64,000 bases of DNA. Origin: G020350405 sp964513655. Lineage in GTDB: Bacteria; Planctomycetota; Phycisphaerae; Sedimentisphaerales; Anaerobacaceae. The stretch is taken from positions 1 through 64,000 of the forward strand of contig CAZENQ010000001.1 of the NCBI GenBank assembly GCA_964513655.1. Reading direction: 5' to 3'. Of this stretch, positions 17,076 through 25,714 are shown one piece after another. The stretch's first letter is position 1; the number at the start of each line of letters is the position of its first letter. The notes under the pieces were generated by a model. It searched no databases. It was not told the origin of the DNA and saw only the letters and a list, made by a program, of their open reading frames with translations. A program made the translations under genes and the position numbers.

Positions 17076-17981
17076 CTATGCGAGGCGTTTGGCCAGGTCA
17101 GACAGCGATTTGAGTTTTTCGGTGTCGATTTGTGGCGGTTGCTGTTCTGATTCCTCGAACTCGTCGGCTGACTGATCTGTTTGCTCAGGGCTTTGAGGCA
17201 GGTCCTGCTCAGGCTGGTGAAGTTCGGTGATTTTGTTTTGGAGCTGTTCATTAGCGGCGGCGAGGTCGTCTGCCTGCTGCTTTAGGGACTGCTCATCGTC
17301 CTGGCGTTTGTTTACCTCGTTTTGGAGCTGTTGGTTTGCGGCTTCGAACTCAGCGGCGCGGCGCTTTAGCGAGCCCTCGAGCTGATGGTGCTCGGCGATT
17401 TCGTTTTGCAACTGCTGGTTTGCTGCCGCTAATTCAGCGGCCTGCTGCTTGAGTAACTGCTCGGCCTGCTCGCGTTTAGCGGTATCGTTCTGGAGCCGGT
17501 CGATTTGCTGCTTTAACTGTCGGGCCTGTTCGGTGGTTTCTGTAAGTGTGCGTTCAAGTCGCTTTGGTTCGGTGATATCAGTAAGCAGAATAATAAGGCC
17601 GATGGCCTGGCCGGACTCATCCTTGATGAGGGTCATTTTGGTCTGTGTGGGAAAGGTTGTACCATCCGTGCGGAGATGCTCTATCCGGCCCTTGAAGAGG
17701 CCCCTCTGTCTGGCCTGCTTAATGGCCGGGGTCAAGGCGGTCTTGAGCTGCTGTTCATTATGGAAAATGGTAATGTTCTTGCCGAGGAGCTCAGTGCTGG
17801 TTTCGTAGCCGTGCATCTTAGCCCAGGCGGTATTAACGAAGCGAAGGGCTCCGCTCAGGTCGATGACTATGATTGCCTCGTCGGCCTGTTCGGTGATCAT
17901 TGCGAGATGAGAGAGTATCTGCTGGAGCCGGCTATGGTCGGCAATAATTTTTATCCATTTAGTTACTCTTCGAAACAGCAT
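17076..17981 (-). CDS. PAS-domain protein with heptad-repeat coiled coil and no output domain
   Basis: A 301-residue cytoplasmic protein. Residues ~25-140 are a PAS/PAC sensor (DLSGALRFVNTAWAKMHGY and ILLTDITEPKRLER). Residues ~141-260 are a long coiled coil that includes three 28-residue repeats (177-204, 205-232, 233-260) built on AAxxAANQQLQN. The end is acidic and glutamine-rich. There is no histidine kinase, GGDEF or HTH domain, so it cannot signal alone by those routes. It may bind a partner kinase or act as a scaffold. The ribosome site is weak. Confidence 0.8.
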   Translation of the reverse strand: MLFRRVTKWIKIIADHSRLQQILSHLAMITEQADEAIIVIDLSGALRFVNTAWAKMHGYETSTELLGKNITIFHNEQQLKTALTPAIKQARQRGLFKGRIEHLRTDGTTFPTQTKMTLIKDESGQAIGLIILLTDITEPKRLERTLTETTEQARQLKQQIDRLQNDTAKREQAEQLLKQQAAELAAANQQLQNEIAEHHQLEGSLKRRAAEFEAANQQLQNEVNKRQDDEQSLKQQADDLAAANEQLQNKITELHQPEQDLPQSPEQTDQSADEFEESEQQPPQIDTEKLKSLSDLAKRLA

Positions 17982-18066
17982 TGCAATTCCACGATTAGAA
18001 TTACGCGTTTTTTCCCAACCAGGATTTACGGTCCGGACAAATTGTCACGGGCCGGGGGAACGCAGG

Positions 18067-18522
18067 CTATTTAGTTATTTTTTTGGTAAAGTGACTACCC
18101 TTTTTCTGAAATTCGACCTTATCTTCGTGTATTTTTACGACCTTGCAACCTTCCACGACATCGCCCTCGTAGACGACGCGGCCGGAGACGAGTGCGGCCG
18201 GATTTTCATCATAGTACATTATTCCGGTTACCTTGACTTTGCTGGTCGCGAAGAAACCCAGAGCGGGTATACTCTTTCCAGAATCGGCCAAGCTTTTTCC
18301 CGGTCGCCAGAAACTTTCGGGCGCCCAGCGATTGTAGGCATAAGCCAACAAGGCGACATTTGCCAGCACCAAGAGCGAGAGTTTGAGCTTGCTCATCGGG
18401 GCCGGTGCGTTCTTTTTTATCGGCGATGGTTTGGTCTTTTTTGCAGGCGGGGACTGGTCCTGCGGTTCTGCCTGTGGCGATTTAACCAAATCCGTATCTG
18501 CAACCATGTATCGCAAAACCAT
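18067..18522 (-). CDS. Single-pass membrane protein, GspB/PilP-like periplasmic domain
   Basis: A 151-residue protein. The cytoplasmic tail (1-43) is rich in Pro and Lys; a membrane helix spans about 45-63 (KLSLLVLANVALLAYAY). The ~60-residue C-terminal domain contains VTGIMYYDENPAALVSGRVVYEGDVV in order, which recalls GspB-type proteins of type II secretion. AGGAG sits seven bases before the ATG. No other secretion gene is adjacent, so the role in pilus or secretion assembly is inferred from the domain pattern only. Confidence 0.6.
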   Translation of the reverse strand: MVLRYMVADTDLVKSPQAEPQDQSPPAKKTKPSPIKKNAPAPMSKLKLSLLVLANVALLAYAYNRWAPESFWRPGKSLADSGKSIPALGFFATSKVKVTGIMYYDENPAALVSGRVVYEGDVVEGCKVVKIHEDKVEFQKKGSHFTKKITK

Positions 18523-18730
18523 CTTTGCGCTCCTAGCGTACGTACGTATATCGGAGAATATATCGGCAAATTCGGGAAGGCACTTTATGGCGTGGCGGGC
18601 CTAAAATCGGCTATTTAGAGGGAGGAAGTTGTTCGTTCTTGCTTTGTGACAAAAGGGAGCGGCTGTGAACTTTGACCGATAATGGCTTGAAGTTCACGGT
18701 TGGCAGGTGAGCGCGTCAGAATCCATTTTT

Positions 18731-20467
18731 TTACGGGGCTGAGCGAGCAGCTTCGATGTAAGCTGTGCGCTTTATTTTTCCCGTTGAGGTTTTTTCGAAT
18801 TCTTTGATTTGTATTTCGAGATGGGCCTTTGAGGGTATTTTTTCGAAGTCTGCGAGGTTTTGGCTTTTCTGCTGATGCTCGTTGATGCTCTGCCAGAGGA
18901 GGTCCTTAACCTTGTCGGCGCCATTGACTAAGTCGTAAAGGGAAAGTTTGGTATCGGCCTGCAACTGGTCCCAGGCCGGCCGGACGAGGGCCTTTACGGC
19001 TTCCTGTTCGAAGCCAGCGTGGCTATGGCGGCCTGGTACAACAAGGAGTTCCTGTACATACTGAGCCTGTGAAAGAGTCTGCTCGATGAGCTCGGGATTA
19101 ACGTTTTTTCCGCTTGGCAGAACGATTAGAAATTTTTTGCGGCCGGTTATGAAGAGGTATCCATCCTCATCGAGGTATCCCAAATCACCGGTGTGCAGCC
19201 CGCGAGTACCGTCGCCGTCTGTTTTGATAACTTCATCGGTGGCCCGGGGATTCTTATAGTAGCCCTTCATAACACAGGGGCCAGCGAGGAGGATCTCTCC
19301 TCTTTGGCCCGGCGTAAGAGCCTGGCTTTTTTCGTTGACGACCTTGACTGAGAGGGTCGGGATTGGTTTTCCGACGGAGCCTAATTTTTGGGGATTTGGG
19401 TTGAAGCCGTAGATGGGGGAGACTTCAGTCGTGCCGTAACCTTCCCAGAGCTGGATGCCTCTTTTCCAGAAAGCTTCGAGTACCCATTTGGGGATGGGTG
19501 CGGAGCCTGAGACGAAGAACCTGAGCTTTTCCCAGCCGAGCTTTTTTACCATTATTCTGCCAAGCGATTTCGGGAGATAGCGGTCGGCGAGTTTGATAAG
19601 CCAGCTTTTTTGTTTTTGGCCGGCGATGGCCTCTTCGATTCTTTTGGCGAAGACGGTGAAAAGAGCAGGTATACCGACGAAGACGGTTATACCGGTATCT
19701 TTTATGAGGTGGAAGACGTGGCGGTATTTGTTGGTGTAAAGGTTGGTGGCACCGACCCAAAGTGGTAAGAGCTTTCCGACGGTGAGGCCGAAGGAGTGAT
19801 GGGGGGGCATGATGTGGCCGAGTTTGTCCGCGGAAGTAATATGCACTGCATCCAAGGTTCCCTGTACGTTGGCGATGAGGTTGGTATGTGTTAGCTCAAC
19901 TTCGCGCGGGTCGCCGGTCGTGCCGGAGGTGCAGAGGATGACGGCGGTATCGTCCGGCTGAATCCGCTCTGAGATTTTAGTGAGCAAGGAGGAAAGCTCG
20001 GTCTTGTTCAAGGTATGTCCACCGTGGATGGTCATTTCGAGCAGGTCGAGGTTGTAGTGACGGAGGGATTCTGTTAGCTGCCGGCGTGCGCTGGAATCCT
20101 GATAGTCATCGGCGAGGACGAGCAGTTTGGCATCGGTATAAAGCAAATGATTTCTAACGCCTTCGATGCGGCGCTCGGGGTCGATGAGGACGGGGACGGC
20201 ACCTGATAAAATGATTCCCCAGAAGGCTATGTCCCAGTCAGCGCGGTTTTTACCGAGGACGGCGATTTTATCCTGGGGCTGTATATTTCGTCTTTGAATG
20301 AGGTGAGCGGCGAAGTCGCGTGCCTTGTTTTGGAGCCGGCCGAAGGTGAGGTTTTCCTCGCGGTGTGTTCTGAGGATTTCGAGGTAATTTTTTTCGGCCA
20401 GTCCGAGCTTAGTCATGGACTGGTTAAAAAGCTCGATTAAGGTTGTGTATTTAAGCTGGGGCTGCAT
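18731..20467 (-). CDS. AMP-forming acyl-CoA synthetase (long-chain fatty acid ligase type)
   Basis: A 578-residue adenylate-forming enzyme that activates a carboxylic acid, probably a fatty acid, to acyl-AMP and then acyl-CoA or acyl-ACP. ILCTSGTTG (P-loop-like AMP-binding), YGTTEVSP, HTGDLGYLDEDGYLFITGR and the C-terminal TGKIKR lysine motif are all present. AAAGG lies before the ATG. A TATAAT -10 element is at 20503-20508 on the minus strand. The neighbours do not name the substrate. Confidence 0.9.
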   Translation of the reverse strand: MQPQLKYTTLIELFNQSMTKLGLAEKNYLEILRTHREENLTFGRLQNKARDFAAHLIQRRNIQPQDKIAVLGKNRADWDIAFWGIILSGAVPVLIDPERRIEGVRNHLLYTDAKLLVLADDYQDSSARRQLTESLRHYNLDLLEMTIHGGHTLNKTELSSLLTKISERIQPDDTAVILCTSGTTGDPREVELTHTNLIANVQGTLDAVHITSADKLGHIMPPHHSFGLTVGKLLPLWVGATNLYTNKYRHVFHLIKDTGITVFVGIPALFTVFAKRIEEAIAGQKQKSWLIKLADRYLPKSLGRIMVKKLGWEKLRFFVSGSAPIPKWVLEAFWKRGIQLWEGYGTTEVSPIYGFNPNPQKLGSVGKPIPTLSVKVVNEKSQALTPGQRGEILLAGPCVMKGYYKNPRATDEVIKTDGDGTRGLHTGDLGYLDEDGYLFITGRKKFLIVLPSGKNVNPELIEQTLSQAQYVQELLVVPGRHSHAGFEQEAVKALVRPAWDQLQADTKLSLYDLVNGADKVKDLLWQSINEHQQKSQNLADFEKIPSKAHLEIQIKEFEKTSTGKIKRTAYIEAARSAP

Positions 20468-20589
20468 TTTTGGCCTTTAAAACAAACAAGCTTATCCTGT
20501 ACATTATAACGTTACAGGGGGTGTTTTGACAGTGAAAATTGCTAACCTAGGAAACAAGGTTTGCCTGATTTTGGCAATCAGGATAGTTG

Positions 20590-20618
20590 TTGAAAGTAAT
20601 TGTGGTCGTGGGTATACT
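20590..20618 (+). promoter_or_regulatory. Sigma70-type promoter of the BrkB-like gene
   Basis: TTGAAA (20590-20595) and TATACT (20613-20618) are 17 bases apart. The coding start is at 20676. Confidence 0.6.
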
Positions 20619-20675
20619 GAGGTTTGGTGTTAGGATCAGACAATTAGATTTACCGGTATTATGGAGAGGCATGCT

Positions 20676-22004
20676 ATGTCGTGGTTATCTAAATTCATCA
20701 ATTTTGTTACTACTGATATTTGGAGAATGCAGCTAAGGAACTATTCGCGTACAAAGGCTTTTTTAATCAGGCAGCTCAGGATTATCGTTTTAGCTGTTCG
20801 GGGGTTTGCTGAGGACAAGTGCAAATTCAGGGCGTCGGCGCTTACGTTTTTTTCTTTGCTTTCGATTGTACCAGTGATGGCGATGATGTTCGGGATAGCA
20901 AAGGGGTTCGGGCTTGAGAAGCGTGTTGAAACGGAGGTATTGAAGAGGCTGGAGGGACAGGAGGAAATTGCCACGAGGATAATAGAATTCGCGAATTCGC
21001 TTCTTGAGAATGCGCGGGGGGGATTTATAGCGGGTGTAGGCGTGATTTTTCTGTTTTGGACGATTATAAAACTTCTGAGCAACATTGAGAACTCGTTTAA
21101 CGAGATATGGGGCGTGAAGAGGCCAAGAACGATCGGGCGGAAGTTCAGCGACTATCTTTCGATGATACTTGTGTGTCCGATTCTACTGGCTGTGGCCGGG
21201 AGCATCACTGTTGTCATAAGCAGCCAGGTGAGGCTTATGGTTGAAAAGATACCGATTTTTAGTTCGACAGTCGGGCCGGTCATCATACTGCTGTTGAAAT
21301 TACTGCCCTACTGCACGATTTGGATAGTGTTTACGTTTATTTTCATTTTTATGCCGAATACAAAGGTCAAATTTACATCGGGCCTTTTGGCGGGAATAGT
21401 GGGGGGGACGGTTTTTCAGATTGTGCAGAGGGTGTATATCACCTTTCAAATTGGGGCGGCGAAATACGGCGCTATTTACGGCAGTTTTGCGGCGATGCCG
21501 TTGTTTCTGCTATGGCTTCAACTCAGCTGGTTAGTGGTTTTATTCGGTGCGGAACTTTCCTTTGCGAAACAGAATGTGGAGACGTATGAATTCGAGCAGG
21601 ACTGCCTGCATGTCAGCCATTCCTATAAGAGACTGCTTTCGCTTTTAATGGTTCATTCGGTGGTGAAGGATTTTTGCAACGGCGAAAAACCATCGGGTGC
21701 GATAGGGATATCCGGAAAGCTCGAGATTCCAATTCGTCTGGTACGGCAGATACTGTACGAACTGGTAGAGTCGGGCGTTATCTCTGAAGTCAAGACGGAG
21801 GGGGACAAGGAGGTTGCGTATCAGCCCGGGCGTGACGTCGAGACGCTTACGGTCAAATACGTAGTTGACGCGCTTGAGCGGCGAGGGGACACAGACATAC
21901 CAGTCACCAAATCGGATGAACTGGGCAAGCTCAGCGACTGCTTAGATAAATTCGGCAAGGCCGTAGAAGAATCGCCGGCAAACGTCCCGCTGAAGAACAT
22001 CTAA
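20676..22004 (+). CDS. YihY/BrkB-family inner-membrane protein
   Basis: A 442-residue integral membrane protein. About six hydrophobic helices occur in residues 50-290, with the family segments KFRASALTFFSLLSIVP, NEIWGVKRPR and YGAIYGSFAAMPLFLLWLQLSW. The final ~130 residues form a soluble winged-helix-like extension. GGAGAGG (20663-20669) sets the start at 20676, so the in-frame ATG at 20661 is not used. The family was once misnamed RNase BN; its transport role is not established. A terminator hairpin overlaps the stop codon. Confidence 0.88.
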   Translation: MSWLSKFINFVTTDIWRMQLRNYSRTKAFLIRQLRIIVLAVRGFAEDKCKFRASALTFFSLLSIVPVMAMMFGIAKGFGLEKRVETEVLKRLEGQEEIATRIIEFANSLLENARGGFIAGVGVIFLFWTIIKLLSNIENSFNEIWGVKRPRTIGRKFSDYLSMILVCPILLAVAGSITVVISSQVRLMVEKIPIFSSTVGPVIILLLKLLPYCTIWIVFTFIFIFMPNTKVKFTSGLLAGIVGGTVFQIVQRVYITFQIGAAKYGAIYGSFAAMPLFLLWLQLSWLVVLFGAELSFAKQNVETYEFEQDCLHVSHSYKRLLSLLMVHSVVKDFCNGEKPSGAIGISGKLEIPIRLVRQILYELVESGVISEVKTEGDKEVAYQPGRDVETLTVKYVVDALERRGDTDIPVTKSDELGKLSDCLDKFGKAVEESPANVPLKNI

Positions 22005-22031
22005 AGCCCGAAGGGGCTTGTTTATTGTTAT
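22004..22031. terminator. Hairpin terminator between convergent genes
   Basis: AAGCCC (22004-22009), loop GAAG and GGGCTT (22014-22019) are followed by GTTTATTGTTATT. It serves the BrkB-like gene and may also stop the convergent AsmA-like transcript. Confidence 0.75.
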
Positions 22032-22837
22032 TCCTTTTTCTCGAACAGTCCTTTGAGGCCTTCGAGGAGACCCTTGCCTTCTTCTATGAGCTCTTTTCCT
22101 TCTTCGGCAGAGGTCTTCCCGAGATCGAGGGCTTTGGTCCAGCTTTCCTTCATTGCAGCGGTCATATCATCGGGCAAGACACCGGCACCCTGTTTGGTGA
22201 CGCCTTTTGCGATGGCGAGCAATACCTTGCCTACGAGTTTGGCGGTATCCAGTTTTTCGTCGCTGCCCAGGTCAGTCATAGTGATGGGGTCGAGCTTCAA
22301 GGTAACTGTATCGGACTTGCCGGGGACAGGCAGGAGCTTTGCCTTAACTGTCACGTTGGTGATTTCGAGATTATCGATGACGAGTTTTTTGGCGGGTTCT
22401 GTCGTTGGTTCTTCTTCCTCTTTTGGCTCGCCGGTTGGGATAGCCTTTATTATATCACGGAGGTTATTTCCGGTGACGCTTTTTTGTTCGATAACGACAT
22501 TCAGGCCATCCAGTTTTATTTCTTTTATGTTAACGGTGTCAGTAAGAAGAGAGCGTATACTAACTGCGACCCGAGCATCTCCAAGTTCGAGGAGTTTGTC
22601 GTGTTCGTAGCCTGGCGGGTTGTCAATTACAAGATTTTGAAGCCTGAGTTTTCCGCGGAAGATCGAAAGGTCGGCGTCGCCGAGAGTTACGGGGACAGAC
22701 AAAGCTTTTGTTCCTGCGGTTTCGACCCCAATTTTGACGGCGCTGCCAGCGAAGAGGGTAATAGCTATCACGAGCACGATAACCAGGACCACGACTGCCG
22801 AAAGAACAATATAGAGAATTTTAAGTGGCTTTTTCAT
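22028..22837 (-). CDS. AsmA-like/DUF748-type membrane-anchored protein
   Basis: A 269-residue protein with one N-terminal membrane helix (about 8-30) and a periplasmic beta-rich domain. SIFRGKLRLQNLVIDNP followed by DARVAVSIRSLL is typical of the AsmA/DUF748 N-terminal domain. Larger relatives move phospholipid or control outer-membrane assembly; this short form contains only the first domain. The C-terminal ~80 residues are helical and Glu/Lys-rich. AAGGG precedes the ATG. Function is inferred from the domain. Confidence 0.7.
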   Translation of the reverse strand: MKKPLKILYIVLSAVVVLVIVLVIAITLFAGSAVKIGVETAGTKALSVPVTLGDADLSIFRGKLRLQNLVIDNPPGYEHDKLLELGDARVAVSIRSLLTDTVNIKEIKLDGLNVVIEQKSVTGNNLRDIIKAIPTGEPKEEEEPTTEPAKKLVIDNLEITNVTVKAKLLPVPGKSDTVTLKLDPITMTDLGSDEKLDTAKLVGKVLLAIAKGVTKQGAGVLPDDMTAAMKESWTKALDLGKTSAEEGKELIEEGKGLLEGLKGLFEKKE

Positions 22838-22977
22838 TTTCTGTTACCCTTTCAAAAAAGCTTGTCAATTTCCATATTCCATCCGGGGCGCTGCACTCCT
22901 GCAGGAGAACATCGCAACTATAAGTGGTCTACGGCAGTGAGCCGTATCGAACGACCCCAACAAACGGTCTACAGGGT

Positions 22978-23358
22978 TTATATTTTCAGGCCGGAGACGT
23001 CGCCGCCCTTTTCCTTTAGCTTGTTGTAATAAACCTGGAACCGGTCTTTGAGCGCCGAAACGGACTTGTTCAGGTCATCGATATCGGCCTTTAGCCCTTT
23101 TGCCTCACTGCCAAGGGCCTCGGTAAGCGGAATATCCTTAAGCTTTAAGCTGAGCGCCTCGGCTTCCCGCTTTTTGTCCAAGATAGCATCTTTGTAGGCC
23201 ATTGCCATTGACTTGAGTTTTTCCACGCTCATCTGTTCGGCCTCAGCCTTAACGTCACTTAGAGGCTTGTCCTCATCGGCCTTGGCACCACATCCGGCCA
23301 GCAGCAACAAGCACAGGACCGGCAGGAAATAAAAAGTGATGTTTCTTAGGTTCTTCAT
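22978..23358 (-). CDS. Small helical lipoprotein
   Basis: A 126-residue protein with a clear lipobox (LLAGC, Cys about residue 23) followed by a charged, almost entirely helical chain, likely a coiled coil. The start is fixed by CAGGAGGAT before the ATG at 23358; an in-frame start at 23400 would precede the signal with polar residues. Layout and size resemble small periplasmic coiled-coil lipoproteins. It lies between an AsmA-like gene and murA, both envelope genes. No function is known. Confidence 0.78.
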   Translation of the reverse strand: MKNLRNITFYFLPVLCLLLLAGCGAKADEDKPLSDVKAEAEQMSVEKLKSMAMAYKDAILDKKREAEALSLKLKDIPLTEALGSEAKGLKADIDDLNKSVSALKDRFQVYYNKLKEKGGDVSGLKI

Positions 23359-23460
23359 TTCGTAATCCTCCTGAAAAACCATATCATTTTTTCCTCGCAC
23401 ATATTATGCGCCAACGACATTGTAAGGTCTGCAGCAAGTCAAGTAAATATAATATTATGG

Positions 23461-24729
23461 TCAAATACTCTGTCGAGTTATTTTTGCGCCGACGGGATTT
23501 AGTCTTTGCTCGATTTTCTCGTAGCCCCGGTCGATGTGATAGACCCGGTTGACGGTTGTGGTTCCGTCGGCAGCGAGAGCGGCGAGGACCAGTGCGGCCG
23601 AGGCCCTGAGGTCGGAGGCCATGACGGGGGCGGCAATCAATCTTTCTACGCCGGCTACGATTACGGTAGAGCCTTCTTTTCGGAGATTTGCGGCCATTCG
23701 AGTCAATTCGGCGACGTGCATGAATCTATCGGGGAAAATCTTTTCAATTATGATACTATTTCCCTTTGTAAGGGCCAAAAGTGCCATAAACTGGGCCTGC
23801 AAATCAGTGGGGAAGCCTGGAAAGGGCTGTGTGGTGATTTCAGCGGTTTTTAATGGCCCGGTCCGTGCGACGACACAGCCGCTATCGGCGGATTCGACGG
23901 TTACGCCGATGCTTCTTAACTTATCAACGACGGCCATCATATCGGTGAGGCGACAGTTGTTTATCTGCAGTCGGCCTTTGGTTATGGCGGCGGCGGCCAT
24001 AAAAGTTCCGGCCTCGATTCTGTCAGGGATTACGGTATGTTGGAATGGCTCTAAGTGTTTGACCCCTTCGATAGTCAATCGAGGTGAGCCAATACCATTT
24101 ATTTTTGCACCCATCTTATTAAGGCAGTTTGCCAAGTCGACAATTTCGGGCTCGCAGGCGGCGGACTCGATGACAGTCCGGCCCTTTGCGAGAGTTGCCG
24201 CCATAAGGACATTTACAGTACCGAGGACGGTCGAGCCAAAGGGTCCGCCAAGAAAGACCTCTTTGCCCTCCAATCCCCGTGGCGCTTCGGCGACGATGTA
24301 CCCGTTTTTAAGATTTACCCTGGCGCCGAGTTCTCGGAGTCCTCTCAGATGGATGTCGACGGGCCTGTAACCGATGGCACAGCCTCCGGGCATTGAGACC
24401 TTTGCCCTTCGGCAGCGTGCAAGCAGCGGGCCGAGAATGCAAATGCCGGCCCGCATCCTTCGGACGATTTCATATTCACCCACCGGATTATCAATTACTG
24501 TCGAATCTATGCACAAATCACCGTTTTGACTTCTGGTGAGCTCACAACCCAATCGCTTGAGCAACTGGCCACAGACGGAGATGTCGGAGAGATGAGGGGC
24601 CGCTTTTAAGACGGATTTTCCGGGCGCCAAGATAGCGGCGGCCATTATGGGCAAGGAGGCGTTTTTTGAGCCGTTGACGGTGACAGTGCCGGAAAGGCGA
24701 ACCGGTCCTTCGATGCGGAATACGTCCAT
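23461..24729 (-). CDS. murA: UDP-N-acetylglucosamine 1-carboxyvinyltransferase
   Basis: A 422-residue enzyme catalysing the first committed step of peptidoglycan synthesis, transfer of enolpyruvate to UDP-GlcNAc. The N-terminal GSKN (about 20-23) and the loop PGGCAIG with catalytic Cys117 are conserved, so it should be fosfomycin-type (Cys rather than Asp). The ATG at 24729 fits the family N-terminus and has AAGGAAA upstream; an earlier start at 24786 would add an unrelated leader. Its promoter overlaps the start region of the divergent CPBP protease gene. Confidence 0.96.
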   Translation of the reverse strand: MDVFRIEGPVRLSGTVTVNGSKNASLPIMAAAILAPGKSVLKAAPHLSDISVCGQLLKRLGCELTRSQNGDLCIDSTVIDNPVGEYEIVRRMRAGICILGPLLARCRRAKVSMPGGCAIGYRPVDIHLRGLRELGARVNLKNGYIVAEAPRGLEGKEVFLGGPFGSTVLGTVNVLMAATLAKGRTVIESAACEPEIVDLANCLNKMGAKINGIGSPRLTIEGVKHLEPFQHTVIPDRIEAGTFMAAAAITKGRLQINNCRLTDMMAVVDKLRSIGVTVESADSGCVVARTGPLKTAEITTQPFPGFPTDLQAQFMALLALTKGNSIIIEKIFPDRFMHVAELTRMAANLRKEGSTVIVAGVERLIAAPVMASDLRASAALVLAALAADGTTTVNRVYHIDRGYEKIEQRLNPVGAKITRQSI

Positions 24730-24757
24730 AATCGATTTTCCTTGAAAATACGCAAAT

Positions 24758-24786
24758 AATGTAATACAAGAGTGGCTGGATTTCAA
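24758..24786 (-). promoter_or_regulatory. Promoter of murA
   Basis: On the minus strand TTGAAA (24781-24786) and TACATT (24758-24763) are separated by 17 bases, placing the start about 20 bases before the murA ATG. Confidence 0.5.
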
Positions 24787-24807
24787 GGCTGGGAAGTATA
24801 TATATCG

Positions 24808-25695
24808 ATGAATATTCTTGAGATTTTCGAATGGCTGGCTGATTCTATAAGCGCAGCGGACATTGTTATCTGCACGGCGGGCACGGCGTTATTTGCCATT
24901 TGGCTGGTTAAGACATCCTTTGGCAGAGAGGCACTGGCGGATTCATCGCCTCGTCGAAACAACATGCCGCTACATCTTCCATTTGTTCCACTTTTTATTT
25001 GGTTTGCAATCGTCGGGATCGGAGCATTATTGACAATGGAACTTCTCGATGATTTAGAGGAGTGGCAAGGCGCTGTTGTTGATAGTGTTATCGTCTGTGT
25101 CGGTGCGGCGGCGGCAATGGTGGTGATTATTCTACTGGCCAGGTCCCACTTTGCGCGGCGATTAAAAGGATTCGGGCTGAATGTAAGGACAGTCCCCAAG
25201 GATATCTTGGCTGCTCCGGTTACGCTTTTGGCCGCCTGGCCTTTTGTAACAGGGGCTATTTTTTTGACGATGTTTTTTGGGTCGCTTGTCAAGGGGCGGG
25301 GATTTGAAATTGAGCAACATGAAACGCTGAAGCTGATAGGAGCACACGGGCAACTGCCATTGCGAATATTGATTGTTATTGTTGCAGTTGTTATGGCGCC
25401 TCTGCTTGAAGAGATGCTTTTTCGGGGCATGTTTCAGACGGCGATACGGTCTTTTTTAGCTGAAAGCCGGTTTGGCAAGAGACTCAGAAACAGTTGGGCT
25501 GTTCCATGGCTGTCAATTCTCATAGCATCGGGTCTATTCGCGACTGTGCACGCGTATGCGGGGCACTGGCCGGCGCTATTTGTTCTGGGGGTTTGTATGG
25601 GTTACGCTTATGAACGAAGCGGCTCATTATTCAGGTCTATTTTTATCCACTCGCTTTTTAACGCCACCAGTGTAATAGCGGCTTTTCATCAGTAG
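24808..25695 (+). CDS. CPBP-family intramembrane glutamic protease (Abi type)
   Basis: A 295-residue polytopic membrane protein. The Abi/CPBP motifs are all visible: EEMLFRG with EExxxR, then FATVHAY and later HSLFNA. Seven to eight hydrophobic helices can be counted. Family members cleave or process membrane-bound prenylated or peptide substrates. ATG 24808 is preferred over GTG 24772, which overlaps the murA promoter and would add a short non-membrane leader. The target protein is unknown. Confidence 0.88.
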   Translation: MNILEIFEWLADSISAADIVICTAGTALFAIWLVKTSFGREALADSSPRRNNMPLHLPFVPLFIWFAIVGIGALLTMELLDDLEEWQGAVVDSVIVCVGAAAAMVVIILLARSHFARRLKGFGLNVRTVPKDILAAPVTLLAAWPFVTGAIFLTMFFGSLVKGRGFEIEQHETLKLIGAHGQLPLRILIVIVAVVMAPLLEEMLFRGMFQTAIRSFLAESRFGKRLRNSWAVPWLSILIASGLFATVHAYAGHWPALFVLGVCMGYAYERSGSLFRSIFIHSLFNATSVIAAFHQ

Positions 25696-25714
25696 TGTGT
25701 GTCTGGGACTGAGC

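Noticed and set aside
22025..23029. 334-codon open frame on the plus strand
   Set aside because: It is antisense to the AsmA-like and lipoprotein genes, is rich in Phe and Cys, has no ribosome site and matches no family.
23549..24370. 273-codon plus-strand frame
   Set aside because: Antisense to murA, which is certain from its motifs.
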